From assembly GCA_012038135.1 (NCBI GenBank), contig JAAVJQ010000010.1, positions 62,001 to 126,000 of the forward strand: a DNA stretch of 64,000 nucleotides, given 5' to 3'. Below the pieces are notes generated by a model. The model was given only the letters and a program-made list of their open reading frames with translations, did not search any database and was not told where the DNA came from. The translations under genes and the position numbers were made by a program. This DNA comes from Salinimicrobium nanhaiense. GTDB lineage: Bacteria > Bacteroidota > Bacteroidia > Flavobacteriales > Flavobacteriaceae. Below, piece by piece: positions 26,546 through 34,628 of the stretch. The stretch's first letter is position 1, and every line of letters starts with the position of its first letter.

Positions 26546-27565
26546 TTATTCGGTGTTTGGGTGGTTGATTTCCGTCATAATTTCTCCGAATAGTTTTGCC
26601 GATTTTATTCGGTCCTTTATATCATACATAGTGGATACCGCAATAAGTTCATTTACCCCGGTTTCTTTCAGAAAATCCTGAACCTGATGTTTCACGGTTT
26701 GCTTGCTTCCCACAAAAGAATATTTCAACATTTGATGTAACGAAGGATGCTCCAATATTCCCGTTAACTCGTCGTTCATTTCCGTAGGGGGCTGAAGCGC
26801 ATCTTTTGCCCCGGTCAATACCCCTACGAACATTCGTATCAATGTGGTGAAGAGTTCATTGGCTTTTTCATCGGTGTCGGCCACAATAACATTGACCCCG
26901 GCGATTGTATAGGGTTTTTCCAAAGCATCTGAAGCAATGAATTCCTGCTCATAAATACGCAGGGCGTTATGAAGGTGCGTAGAGGCAAAATGACTGGCAA
27001 AAGCATAGGGTAATCCTTTTTTTGCCGCCAAATGTGCACTGTCTGTACTGGAACCCAGAATATATAGAGGTACATCAGTGCCTTCGGCAATGGTGGCCCG
27101 TACTTTCGAATTTTTATTTTCCCGGGAAAAGTAATCCTGGATTTTCTCTATTTCCTGTGGAAAGGAATGAGCGGCCTCCATAAAATCAGACCGTATGGCA
27201 CGGGCGGTCTGCGGGTCTGTACCGGGTGCTCTTCCCAGCCCCAGGTCGATGCGGTTGGGATATAAGTGGGCCAGGGTTCCAAACTGTTCTGCGACAATGA
27301 GGGGAGAGTGATTTGGAAGCATAATTCCTCCCGAACCTACCCGTATCTTAGATGTATTTTCGGCAACGTAGCCTATGAGTATCGAGGTGGCACTGCTGCC
27401 TATATATTCGGCATTGTGGTGCTCTGCAAACCAATAGCGTTTATAGTTTGAGGATTCCGCAGCTTGAGCAAGGGCCAGTGAGTTGTTCAGGGTTTCTTTT
27501 ATAGTGCTTCCTTGAGACACAAGGGCGAGTTCCAGAATGGAATATTCAATTCTTTTGTTATTCAT
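26546..27565 (-). CDS. LLM class flavin-dependent oxidoreductase
   Basis: 340 residues from the ATG at 27565 (MNNKRIEYSILELALVSQG), where family members begin. A start at 27604 would overlap the upstream ArsR stop as ATGA but adds a non-conserved 13-residue tail. Luciferase-like motifs are YKRYWFAEHHN near residue 43, RVGSGGIMLPNHSPL, LYPNRIDLGLGRAPGTD and LGSSTDSAHLAAKKGLPYAFASHF. The family uses reduced FMN, with diverse or unknown substrates. It is likely co-transcribed with, and controlled by, the ArsR-type gene. Confidence 0.88.
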   Translation of the reverse strand: MNNKRIEYSILELALVSQGSTIKETLNNSLALAQAAESSNYKRYWFAEHHNAEYIGSSATSILIGYVAENTSKIRVGSGGIMLPNHSPLIVAEQFGTLAHLYPNRIDLGLGRAPGTDPQTARAIRSDFMEAAHSFPQEIEKIQDYFSRENKNSKVRATIAEGTDVPLYILGSSTDSAHLAAKKGLPYAFASHFASTHLHNALRIYEQEFIASDALEKPYTIAGVNVIVADTDEKANELFTTLIRMFVGVLTGAKDALQPPTEMNDELTGILEHPSLHQMLKYSFVGSKQTVKHQVQDFLKETGVNELIAVSTMYDIKDRIKSAKLFGEIMTEINHPNTE

Positions 27566-27600
27566 ATATTTATATGTATCTATGTTTTTTAAATAAAAAT

Positions 27601-27870
27601 TCATAAGTTTTTCAAGGTCAATATATAACTGTCCAATACCTGGTTATTTAAAGAGTAGAGATAAAAACGTCCTTCTTTGTGCGGCTCTATCAATTCAGCT
27701 TCCACCAATTTTTTAATGTGATGGCTAATGGACGGCTGTGCCAGGTTCATAGAAGAAACTATGGTTGTGCATTCCAGTTTTCCTTTATGGGACTGTATAG
27801 CTTTTAATATTTTAAGCCGGTTGCTATCACCAAGGGCTTTTGATATTTTTTCTACTTGCTTAAGGTTCAA
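27601..27870 (-). CDS. ArsR-type helix-turn-helix regulator
   Basis: An 89-residue winged-helix protein with the ArsR pattern: KALGDSNRLKILKAI near residues 10-24, then the recognition helix MNLAQPSISHHIKKLVEAELI and the wing EGRFYLYSLN. No obvious metal-binding CxC in the recognition helix, so it may sense something other than a metal. The start codon is TTG at 27870; a -7 box lies at 27897-27904. It reads through into the LLM gene. Confidence 0.85.
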   Translation of the reverse strand: MNLKQVEKISKALGDSNRLKILKAIQSHKGKLECTTIVSSMNLAQPSISHHIKKLVEAELIEPHKEGRFYLYSLNNQVLDSYILTLKNL

Positions 27871-27896
27871 AATAATGGATTATATATTGATAAATG

Positions 27897-27904
27897 CAAA
27901 TATA
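27897..27904 (-). promoter_or_regulatory. -7 promoter box for the ArsR/LLM pair
   Basis: TATATTTG on the minus strand, 26 bp before the TTG start. No good -33 element is visible. Confidence 0.45.
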
Positions 27905-27963
27905 CGAATAGGAAATTCGGTTTCCATTGCCTGCCTGGTTTTTTACAAAGCTGTTTTAGAACA

Positions 27964-28018
27964 CCAAAGTACGATTCTTAGGAGAAGCCATTCGTGGCTT
28001 CTCTTTTTATCGGACACT
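27964..28018. mobile_element. Second IS4-type end relic, without transposase
   Basis: ccaaagtacgattcttag ... ttctctttttatcggacact matches 19474-19530 over 56 bp with three differences and in the same orientation. No transposase sequence lies to its left, where it should be: the ArsR gene is there. The inner aagcca-ttcg-tggctt hairpin is kept. Confidence 0.85.
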
Positions 28019-28099
28019 CCTGAATATAAATATTAAAAGTTTTAATTTTTATCTAATCCTGCCAGCGAATTGACTCATGGAAATCTATAGGAAACTTTA

Positions 28100-28445
28100 A
28101 GGCCGGTGAGGGATTGACCAAAACTGACTTGAACCGCAGGCAGGGTTGACAGGACTGGTTGAACCGCTGCCAGAGTTGATAACTGCCGGCAGAGTTGACA
28201 GGACTGTTGGAACCGCTGCCAGAGTTGATAACTGCTGGCAGGGTTGACAGGGCTAGCTGAACCGCTGCGAGAGTTGATAACTGCAGCCATAGTTGACAGG
28301 ACTGGGTTGAACCGATGCCAGAGTTGATAACTGCTGGCAGATATGAATAGAATAAGCAGCTCCGCAGGAGCAAGATATCAGAAGCACCAAAGGGGCAAAC
28401 GCACCGCCCCCGTGCCGTTGGTACGGAAGCGGTGCAGTGTAAAAA
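28100..28445. repeat. Dispersed repeat cluster (gccagagttgataactgc units)
   Basis: Four or more ccgctgccagagttgataactgc(t/c)ggcag units in a row, then the gcaagatatcagaagcacc / gggcaaacgcaccgccc block seen at 18900-18950 and 19145-19190. Adjacent sequence 28030-28090 also resembles 29055-29125. The frames through it reading PAVINSGSGS are repeat artefacts. Confidence 0.85.
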
Positions 28446-28455
28446 AGCTAGTGTT

Positions 28456-28788
28456 TCAATACCTCAGGATATCATTTAAGGTTTCTTTTATGACTTTCAC
28501 TTGTTCATATTTTATCTTACCGATCCTCTTGTCCAGACGCCTTTTCGAAATAGAGCGAACATGAAAAGTAAGAACTTCAGATTCTTTCTCCAGTCCATTT
28601 TCCAATTCAGGATTAAGAAGTAGATTTCCCTTGTACTTCTTGATCTTAGTGGTTAAAGGGCAAATTATCACCACCTGAAGATGCTCATTAAGAAGATTAC
28701 CGCTAATAATAACACAAGGTCTTCTCCCTCCCTGCTCACTTCCTGAAACGGGGTCAAGAAAGACATCCCAGATTTCGCCCTGTTTCAC
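28456..28788 (-). CDS. MazF/PemK-type endoribonuclease toxin
   Basis: A 110-residue protein with the MazF fold: MKQGEIWDVFLDPVSGSEQGGRRPCVIIS at the start, VVIICPLTTKIK near residue 43 and SEVLTFHVRSISKRRLDKRIG near 77-97. Members cut single-stranded RNA at short motifs. The toxin and antitoxin genes overlap by 4 bp, antitoxin first, as usual. It looks intact. It lies in the repeat-rich accessory zone. Confidence 0.88.
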   Translation of the reverse strand: MKQGEIWDVFLDPVSGSEQGGRRPCVIISGNLLNEHLQVVIICPLTTKIKKYKGNLLLNPELENGLEKESEVLTFHVRSISKRRLDKRIGKIKYEQVKVIKETLNDILRY

Positions 28789-29027
28789 CCTTCAAGATTT
28801 TTGAGATCCTGCAAATAAGTCTCCATTCCTTCTTCTGCTATAGCCATGATATCTTCATCTTTACCTGCTTTAGAATAGGAACGTGCATATTCTGCCCGGT
28901 TCAATTGGTCCAGGTAAATTCGCAGGGCTTTTTCGATAAGGCTGTTTTTTGCCACCCCACGTTTTTTTGCTACAGAATTTAATTTATCAAGTAGGTCCTG
29001 AGGCAGCGAAGAAGTAAAAGTTCCCAT
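28785..29027 (-). CDS. Ribbon-helix-helix antitoxin (CopG type)
   Basis: An 80-residue protein; the N-terminal FTSSLPQDLLDKLNSVAKKRG ... NSLIEKALRIYLDQ is a ribbon-helix-helix DNA-binding domain, followed by an acidic tail that should bind the MazF partner. The pair is probably autoregulated. It overlaps the toxin gene by 4 bp. Confidence 0.85.
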   Translation of the reverse strand: MGTFTSSLPQDLLDKLNSVAKKRGVAKNSLIEKALRIYLDQLNRAEYARSYSKAGKDEDIMAIAEEGMETYLQDLKNLEG

Positions 29028-29054
29028 AATTTTCTTTATTTAAATATAATTCAT

Positions 29055-29353
29055 AAATATGAAATATAAATATAAAAAGCTTGAATTTTTGTTCTGATCC
29101 TGCCCTCGAATAGACATATGGAAATCTGAACCGCTGCCAGGGTTGAAGAGGAATGGCGGGAACCGCTGCCAGAGTTGATAACTTTTGGCAGGGTTGATAT
29201 AGACAGACTTGAACCGCTGCCAGAGTTGATAACTGCCGGCAGGGTTGACATGGACAGACTCAAACCGCTGCCAGAGTTGATTACTGTTGGCAGGGTTGAT
29301 ATAGACAGACTTGAACCGCTGCCAGAGTTGATAACTGCCGGCAGGGTTGACAG
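29055..29353. repeat. Tandem dispersed-repeat units between the antitoxin and nrdJ
   Basis: Five units of gaaccgctgccagagttgataactgccggcagggttgayat, about 62 bp apart with the linker atagacagactt, so the array is periodic. The first 70 bp match 28020-28090. No gene here. Confidence 0.9.
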
Positions 29354-29357
29354 GATA

Positions 29358-29396
29358 CAAAAACCCCGCTTCCTTTCAGAAGCGGGGTTTTCCTTT
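29358..29396 (-). terminator. nrdJ terminator
   Basis: Stem aaaaccccgcttc / gaagcggggtttt with a short loop and T run; 24 bp past the nrdJ stop. Confidence 0.88.
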
Positions 29397-29419
29397 TTAC
29401 CGGGGGACAAAATTAAATT

Positions 29420-31975
29420 TTAACCACATTTAGAGTAACCACAGCTCTTACAAACCAGGCAACCTTCAGAGAAGATTATTCCTTCAGGATCTCCACACTC
29501 GCCGCATTCCTTGTCGGCTGCAGGGGTTCCATCGGGAACAAACTGCTTCAGGGCGCGAACAACTCCGGCTTTCCAGGTGTTGATGCTCTCATCAAGCAGG
29601 TTCAGGTTGTTGATGAGGTCAACCACGTAAGGAATCGGCATTCCGTGGCGAAGCACTCCCGAGATCAGTTTTGCATAGTTCCAGTATTCCTCGTTAAAAG
29701 ATCTCGAAAGACCTTCAATAGTCACTTTATATCCATGTTTGTCACAGAACTGGAAGTCGTAACGAGATTTGCCATCTTCGTCGCGATTCTTGATCACATA
29801 TCCTTTTTCTACCCAGGTAGGAAGGTTGAATACATCTTCCATTTTTCCGGTGAAGATCTCATAAGGACGATTATTCAAAATTCCTACAACAGCTAACCAT
29901 TTTTCGTTTTCGTTGTTAAAGCGAATGATTTTAGATTCCAGCTTTTTAGGACGTTTTGGCGCATAAGTTTCAGCAAAAACATTTTCCTTATTCCCTTCTT
30001 TCCTGCCCTTGTCATCTGAGGAAACAAGGATTCCGCTTCTTGAACCGTCACGATAAACAGTGATCCCTTTCAAGCCTTGTCTCCAGGATTCAATATAAAT
30101 ATCACTTACCTTATCTGTAGTCACATCACTGGCAAGGTTGATCGTAGAACTGATGGAGTGTGTGGTATATTTCTGAACCAAAGCCTGCATCTCTACACGC
30201 TTTTGCCAGTTAATTTCAGAAGCTGTTGCTCCTGCATAAGGACTTTGCTCAATGGCATCTTTTCCGGATGCCTCCATCCAGGTCTTCACTTTTGGATGGT
30301 AAACAGTAAATTCTTCAAAAGCATCTCCTGTATCATCAACAAAAGCAACTTTAGCGTTAGATCCGGAAGCATTCACTTTTCTTCTTCGCTTATAGGAAAG
30401 CATGAAAACCGGTTCAATTCCTGAAGAAGTTTGTGCAAGCATACTCAAACTTCCGGTTGGGGCAACGGTACTAATAGAGATGTTCCTTCTTCCATGCTCC
30501 ATCATGCGGCTGTACAGTTCCGGAAACTCTCTTTTCATCATTTGAACAAAATCAGATTGCTCCTCGATAGCGGGATCAAAAACCTTGAACGGCTCTCTGG
30601 TAATGGCCATGTCAATACTACTGTCGAATTCCCCTTTCAGTTTTGTCTGCATGATCTTATCAACCACTTCAAGAGCTTCATCTGTATCGAATTTCACTCC
30701 AAGAGCAGCAACAGCATCGGCAAGAGCGGTAAAGCCAAGGCCGGTACGTCTTCCATTTTTACCATTTTCGGCAAGTAATTTCCAGGTGTCGATCTCGTTC
30801 TTCTTAATGAAATCGGGCTCCTCATCCTGACTGATCTTTGCAAGGATCTTTTCTACTGCTTCCAGTTCAAGATCAACAAGATCATCCATTAACCGCTGAG
30901 TTTCATAGATCACTTTGTAGAACTTCTCATGGTTGAAAGAAGCATTTTCGGTAAAGGGATTATCAACAAAATTGTAAAGGTTCACTGCGATTAAGCGGCA
31001 GGAATCTCCACCCTGCATCGCAATCTCTGAACAGGGGTTTGTTGAGCTGTTCTTGAACCCGGGATAGAACGATGAAGTTGAATAGGTATGCTGCTTGTCC
31101 CAAAAGATCAATCCGGGCTCAGCAGTATTGTGAGCGCATTGAATAATGGTATTCCATAATTCTTTGGCACGTACTTTTTTAGTGTATTTAGGATTAGGAC
31201 TGTCTATTGGCCAACGTAAAGTGAAGTCTGTATCGTCGGTAACGGCCTGCATGAACTCATCTGTAAGCCTAAGGGAAATATTAGCCCCTGTAACCTTTTT
31301 AAGGTCCTGCTTAATAGTAATAAAATCCTCAACATCGGGATGAGACACATCAATGGTAAGCATCAATGCTCCACGACGGCCATTTTGAGCTACTTCACGA
31401 GTGGTGTTCGAAAAACGCTCCATAAAGGAAACTGCTCCCGTTGTAGTTCCCGCGGAATTTGAAACCTGCGCATTTTTAGGACGAAGACCGGAAAGGTCCA
31501 CTCCTACTCCACAGCGTCTTTTGAACAACTGCACCAGCTGCTGATCTGTGTGAAGAATTCCGCCGTAAGAATCATAGACCGGAGGAACTACCACACAGTT
31601 TGACAAGGATGCGATCATTTGATCATTCCCAAGAGCCGCCATGACACTACCCTGAGGAATACTGTATTTGAAGTCTTTAAAAAGTTGAAAAATTCTTTCT
31701 TCACTTAGGAACTCCCTTGACTTACCGTATGCAGAAAGATTTTCTTTTCCCGCCTCACGATCGGCATATTTTGCCTCCATTCTGGCAAATTCCTTCGCCA
31801 TTCGACGGTGCATATCGTCAGGCGTTAATTCTAAAAATGCTCCTTTTTTGTCTTTTACTGCATACTTATTTATCCAGGTAGTGGCTGCGAGCTCGTCATT
31901 TTTAAAATATTTTAAACATGCTTGCAGTACCTCATCGCAGGTATAAGTCTGGGTGCTAAATAATTCTTCAACCAT
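29420..31975 (-). CDS. nrdJ: Adenosylcobalamin-dependent ribonucleotide reductase (class II)
   Basis: An 851-residue single-chain class II reductase that makes deoxyribonucleotides with vitamin B12. The first redox Cys is in SLSNCVVVPP near residue 130; the active-site loop is STNPCSEIAMQGGDSCRL near 325-342; the barrel motif VAPTGSLSMLAQTSSGIEP lies near 505-523. The C-terminus holds CGECGDPEG and CLVCKSCGYSKCG, a Cys-rich segment that probably re-reduces the active site or binds zinc. No cobalamin riboswitch was seen upstream. Complete at both ends. Confidence 0.96.
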   Translation of the reverse strand: MVEELFSTQTYTCDEVLQACLKYFKNDELAATTWINKYAVKDKKGAFLELTPDDMHRRMAKEFARMEAKYADREAGKENLSAYGKSREFLSEERIFQLFKDFKYSIPQGSVMAALGNDQMIASLSNCVVVPPVYDSYGGILHTDQQLVQLFKRRCGVGVDLSGLRPKNAQVSNSAGTTTGAVSFMERFSNTTREVAQNGRRGALMLTIDVSHPDVEDFITIKQDLKKVTGANISLRLTDEFMQAVTDDTDFTLRWPIDSPNPKYTKKVRAKELWNTIIQCAHNTAEPGLIFWDKQHTYSTSSFYPGFKNSSTNPCSEIAMQGGDSCRLIAVNLYNFVDNPFTENASFNHEKFYKVIYETQRLMDDLVDLELEAVEKILAKISQDEEPDFIKKNEIDTWKLLAENGKNGRRTGLGFTALADAVAALGVKFDTDEALEVVDKIMQTKLKGEFDSSIDMAITREPFKVFDPAIEEQSDFVQMMKREFPELYSRMMEHGRRNISISTVAPTGSLSMLAQTSSGIEPVFMLSYKRRRKVNASGSNAKVAFVDDTGDAFEEFTVYHPKVKTWMEASGKDAIEQSPYAGATASEINWQKRVEMQALVQKYTTHSISSTINLASDVTTDKVSDIYIESWRQGLKGITVYRDGSRSGILVSSDDKGRKEGNKENVFAETYAPKRPKKLESKIIRFNNENEKWLAVVGILNNRPYEIFTGKMEDVFNLPTWVEKGYVIKNRDEDGKSRYDFQFCDKHGYKVTIEGLSRSFNEEYWNYAKLISGVLRHGMPIPYVVDLINNLNLLDESINTWKAGVVRALKQFVPDGTPAADKECGECGDPEGIIFSEGCLVCKSCGYSKCG

Positions 31976-32257
31976 GGCGTTTTGTTTTTGTTTTAACTTG
32001 AAAGAGGAGTAAAGTTATTTTAATTCTGCAGTTATAAAAGAGGGCTCATTGCTTTCTTATTAACTAAAGACTGTTGAAAAAAAATTTCAGATTTTTTCTG
32101 AAAATCGGCAATTCCTTTCAGCCCTTGCTACAGCTAATTTCGAAGCATTTTTTCATTCATTTTCGCACCTAAGAAATATTAACATCAACCTGAATTTTTT
32201 TTTAAACTCTTGTTAAGTCATTGTGGCAGAATACCTTTTTACAGTAACTTCAACTAC
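31976..32257. other. Divergent intergenic region, nrdJ and channel-like gene
   Basis: About 280 bp, A/T-rich, no frame supported. I searched by eye for a B12 box and related stems and did not find them. Confidence 0.5.
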
Positions 32258-32265
32258 TAATTTTG
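32258..32265 (+). promoter_or_regulatory. -7 promoter box for the channel-like gene
   Basis: TAATTTTG, 18 bp before the ATG at 32284. Confidence 0.4.
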
Positions 32266-32283
32266 TTAAAAAACCAATAAATT

Positions 32284-33735
32284 ATGGAAAATACATTTGA
32301 AAATATTGGTGGGAGAATTGCCAATTTCTTACCCGAACTGCTGGGCGCATTATTAGTCCTTTTAATAGGATGGCTCATCGCCAAAGGCATCAAAACTGTA
32401 GTGGTTAGATTGCTGCGGAAGACTTCCTGGGATGAGCGTATTTTTGGGGGTGACAATATCGATGACACCAATGTCTTTGTCGGTAATATTTTCTATTACC
32501 TCATTATGATCATCGTTCTATTGATTGCTCTTGAAGTGCTGGGGATAAGTGAAGTCCTCACACCTCTTGAAAATATGCTCAACGAGTTCCTTATGTTTAT
32601 CCCTAATTTAATAGGAGCATTGTTAATTGCTTTTATAGGTTACGTCCTGGCAAAATTTGTAGCGAATTTAATTCATATTGGTGGTGGCCTGCTGGACCGG
32701 TGGGTGGATAAAACAGGATTTAAGGATACAGACAAATTGGTAAACATTCTTCGCAAGATCGTCTTCATTGTGATCTTTATTCCATTTCTTATTCAGGCGT
32801 TCAACACTTTACAACTTGATGCCATTTCTGAACCTGCAAATGACATCCTCTACGGCTTTACCGAATTGATTGGCGAAATAATCATTGCCGCCCTTATCCT
32901 CATGGTCTTCATCTGGGGAGGAAGATACCTTGCCAATTTTCTTGATGACCTCTTTAAAAGTATGGGAATGGACCGTGCTGCGGAAAAGATACAGATCCAC
33001 AACATGATAGGCTCCGGTCAATCATTGTCACGACTGGTCGCCAACCTTATATATTTCTTCCTGGTCTTCTTCGGAATTATCACCGCGGTAGAAATCCTTG
33101 GCTTGTCTAGATTGACCGAAATTCTACACCAGATCCTGGAGATCACCGGACAGATCCTATTCGGACTTATCATCCTTGCCATTGGTAATTACATATCTCT
33201 GTTGATCTACAATACCATGACCCGCTCCAGCAAAAATCATTTTATTGCGGGAGTAGTAAGATGGGCTTCTTTGGCGCTGTTCATAGCCATTGCTCTTCGT
33301 ACCATGGGTATTGCCAATGAAATAGTGGAGCTCGCCTTCGGATTGATCCTGGGTGCAATTGCAGTCGCAGTTGCATTAAGTTACGGCTTAGGAGGCCGTG
33401 AGGCTGCAGGAGAACATTTTAAGGATATTATTCAGAAGTTTAGGAAGGAAGCTTCTGAAGCCAGGGATCCGAACCGGGATAATCCTGATGTACGAAATAC
33501 CGGAAGAAGCTTCCCTCCGGAAGGAACCGGAGCCGGAAATGCCAGTACTCCAAATCCCGGAGTAATTTCAGGTGACAATCCGGGAGGAATCACCGGAAGC
33601 AATCCTGCAAAACCAAATCCACCAAAACGGGGGGAGAATAAAGGATCCAATACCAGGAGGGATAATCCATTAAGAGATCCGGATAACAATGGACCTGCAG
33701 GATCAGGCCCGAATGATCCTATCAACCCAACCTAG
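32284..33735 (+). CDS. Mechanosensitive-channel-like membrane protein (conserved TM-helix family)
   Basis: A 483-residue protein with repeated modules of one or two hydrophobic helices and short loops: LPELLGALLVLLIGWLIAK, IPNLIGALLIAFIGYVLAKF and ITGQILFGLIILAIGNYIS. The final membrane helix with GLILGAIAVAVALSYGLGGREAA resembles the pore-lining helix of MscS. It has no MscS beta domain after it. The last 90 residues are a disordered, Asn/Pro/Gly-rich tail (NPGGITGSNPAKPNPP). It is likely a CmpX-like envelope stress channel. Single gene with terminator. Confidence 0.75.
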   Translation: MENTFENIGGRIANFLPELLGALLVLLIGWLIAKGIKTVVVRLLRKTSWDERIFGGDNIDDTNVFVGNIFYYLIMIIVLLIALEVLGISEVLTPLENMLNEFLMFIPNLIGALLIAFIGYVLAKFVANLIHIGGGLLDRWVDKTGFKDTDKLVNILRKIVFIVIFIPFLIQAFNTLQLDAISEPANDILYGFTELIGEIIIAALILMVFIWGGRYLANFLDDLFKSMGMDRAAEKIQIHNMIGSGQSLSRLVANLIYFFLVFFGIITAVEILGLSRLTEILHQILEITGQILFGLIILAIGNYISLLIYNTMTRSSKNHFIAGVVRWASLALFIAIALRTMGIANEIVELAFGLILGAIAVAVALSYGLGGREAAGEHFKDIIQKFRKEASEARDPNRDNPDVRNTGRSFPPEGTGAGNASTPNPGVISGDNPGGITGSNPAKPNPPKRGENKGSNTRRDNPLRDPDNNGPAGSGPNDPINPT

Positions 33736-33748
33736 ATCCTTCAGAAAA

Positions 33749-33784
33749 AGGATAAAAAAGCCACGAAGATCGTGGCTTTTTGCT
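33749..33784. terminator. Terminator between convergent genes
   Basis: aaaaaagccacga / tcgtggcttttt stem with a tight loop; T runs on both strands. It serves both the channel-like gene and the gene ending at 33798. Confidence 0.88.
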
Positions 33785-33797
33785 TTCTAAAATTTTT

Positions 33798-34628
33798 TTA
33801 AAGAAGTTTCAGCTTGACGAATACCGGAAGATGATCTGAAGGATACTTGAGGTTTTTTGAATCACTTAGTACCGCATATTTTTTTACCCTTATCCCATTC
33901 GCAGTGAAGATGTAATCAATACGCCGGGTGACAGGAGAAAGGAAATCATAGCCGTTAAAAGTACCTTCGGGACCAAAAACCTGTTCAGCTACCTTTTTTG
34001 AATCTTTGTAATGTTCAGAAAGGAAGTTGATTTCTTTTGTGTCCGGTTCCAGGTTCAAATCCCCCATCAGGATCACCGGTTTTTCTTCCTTGTTCAATTC
34101 CCGGATTTTGCTGTGGATCAATTGCGCACTTTCTGCTCTTGCTTTAACCCCCACATGATCAAAATGAGTATTGAAAACCCAGAATTCTTTACCGGTTTTC
34201 TTTTCCCTGAACTTTCCGTAGGTGCAAACCCTGGGATAATCTGCATCCCAACCTTTGCCGGGAATTTCGGGCGTAGGTGAGAGCCAGAAGGTTCCCTGTT
34301 CCAGAAGTTCAAACTTTTCAGCCTTGTAAAAGACAGCACTGAATTCCCCTTTTTTAGCTCCATCATCACGACCCTTTCCGAAGTAATTATAACCGGATAA
34401 TTCCTCTTTTAAAAATTCCAGCTGACTATGTAATGCCTCCTGTACTCCGAAGATGTGAGGTTCGTAAAACTGAATTTGAGTTGCCAGATGATCCTTCCTT
34501 TTTGACCAGCTGTTCTCCCCGTCGTTTTCGTTAGCATACTTGATATTGTAGCTCATCACCTTTAGCTGCGCCTCCACGGGAAAGGCAGCAAAAAGCAGGA
34601 TCAAAAGATTAATTACCGGTTTGTTCAT
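33798..34628 (-). CDS. Secreted endonuclease/exonuclease/phosphatase family protein
   Basis: 276 residues with a signal peptide (MNKPVINLLILLFAAFPVEA). Family motifs are LKVMSYNIKY, FGVQEAL near residue 60, WVFNTHFDHVG near 150, VILMGDLNLEP near 185, and the final YPSDHLPVFVKL. Members cleave phosphodiester or phosphomonoester bonds of nucleic acids, inositol phosphates or lipids; the export signal argues for an external substrate. Its start overlaps the upstream dehydrogenase stop by 4 bp. Confidence 0.87.
   Translation of the reverse strand: MNKPVINLLILLFAAFPVEAQLKVMSYNIKYANENDGENSWSKRKDHLATQIQFYEPHIFGVQEALHSQLEFLKEELSGYNYFGKGRDDGAKKGEFSAVFYKAEKFELLEQGTFWLSPTPEIPGKGWDADYPRVCTYGKFREKKTGKEFWVFNTHFDHVGVKARAESAQLIHSKIRELNKEEKPVILMGDLNLEPDTKEINFLSEHYKDSKKVAEQVFGPEGTFNGYDFLSPVTRRIDYIFTANGIRVKKYAVLSDSKNLKYPSDHLPVFVKLKLL

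Noticed and set aside
19530..28018. Composite transposon able to move
   Set aside because: Only end relics remain; the one transposase fragment is broken and no inverted outer pair is seen, so present mobility is not supported.
28053..28373. Frames across the repeat cluster at 28 kb
   Set aside because: Same repeat translation as at 18.8 kb; several frames are open at once, as expected of a repeat whose period avoids stops.
29040..29410. Open frames of about 80-120 codons in both strands
   Set aside because: They follow the 62-bp repeat period and overlap each other; not genes.
31976..32283. Cobalamin riboswitch for nrdJ
   Set aside because: No B12 box or associated stems could be recognised; class II reductase genes often lack one.
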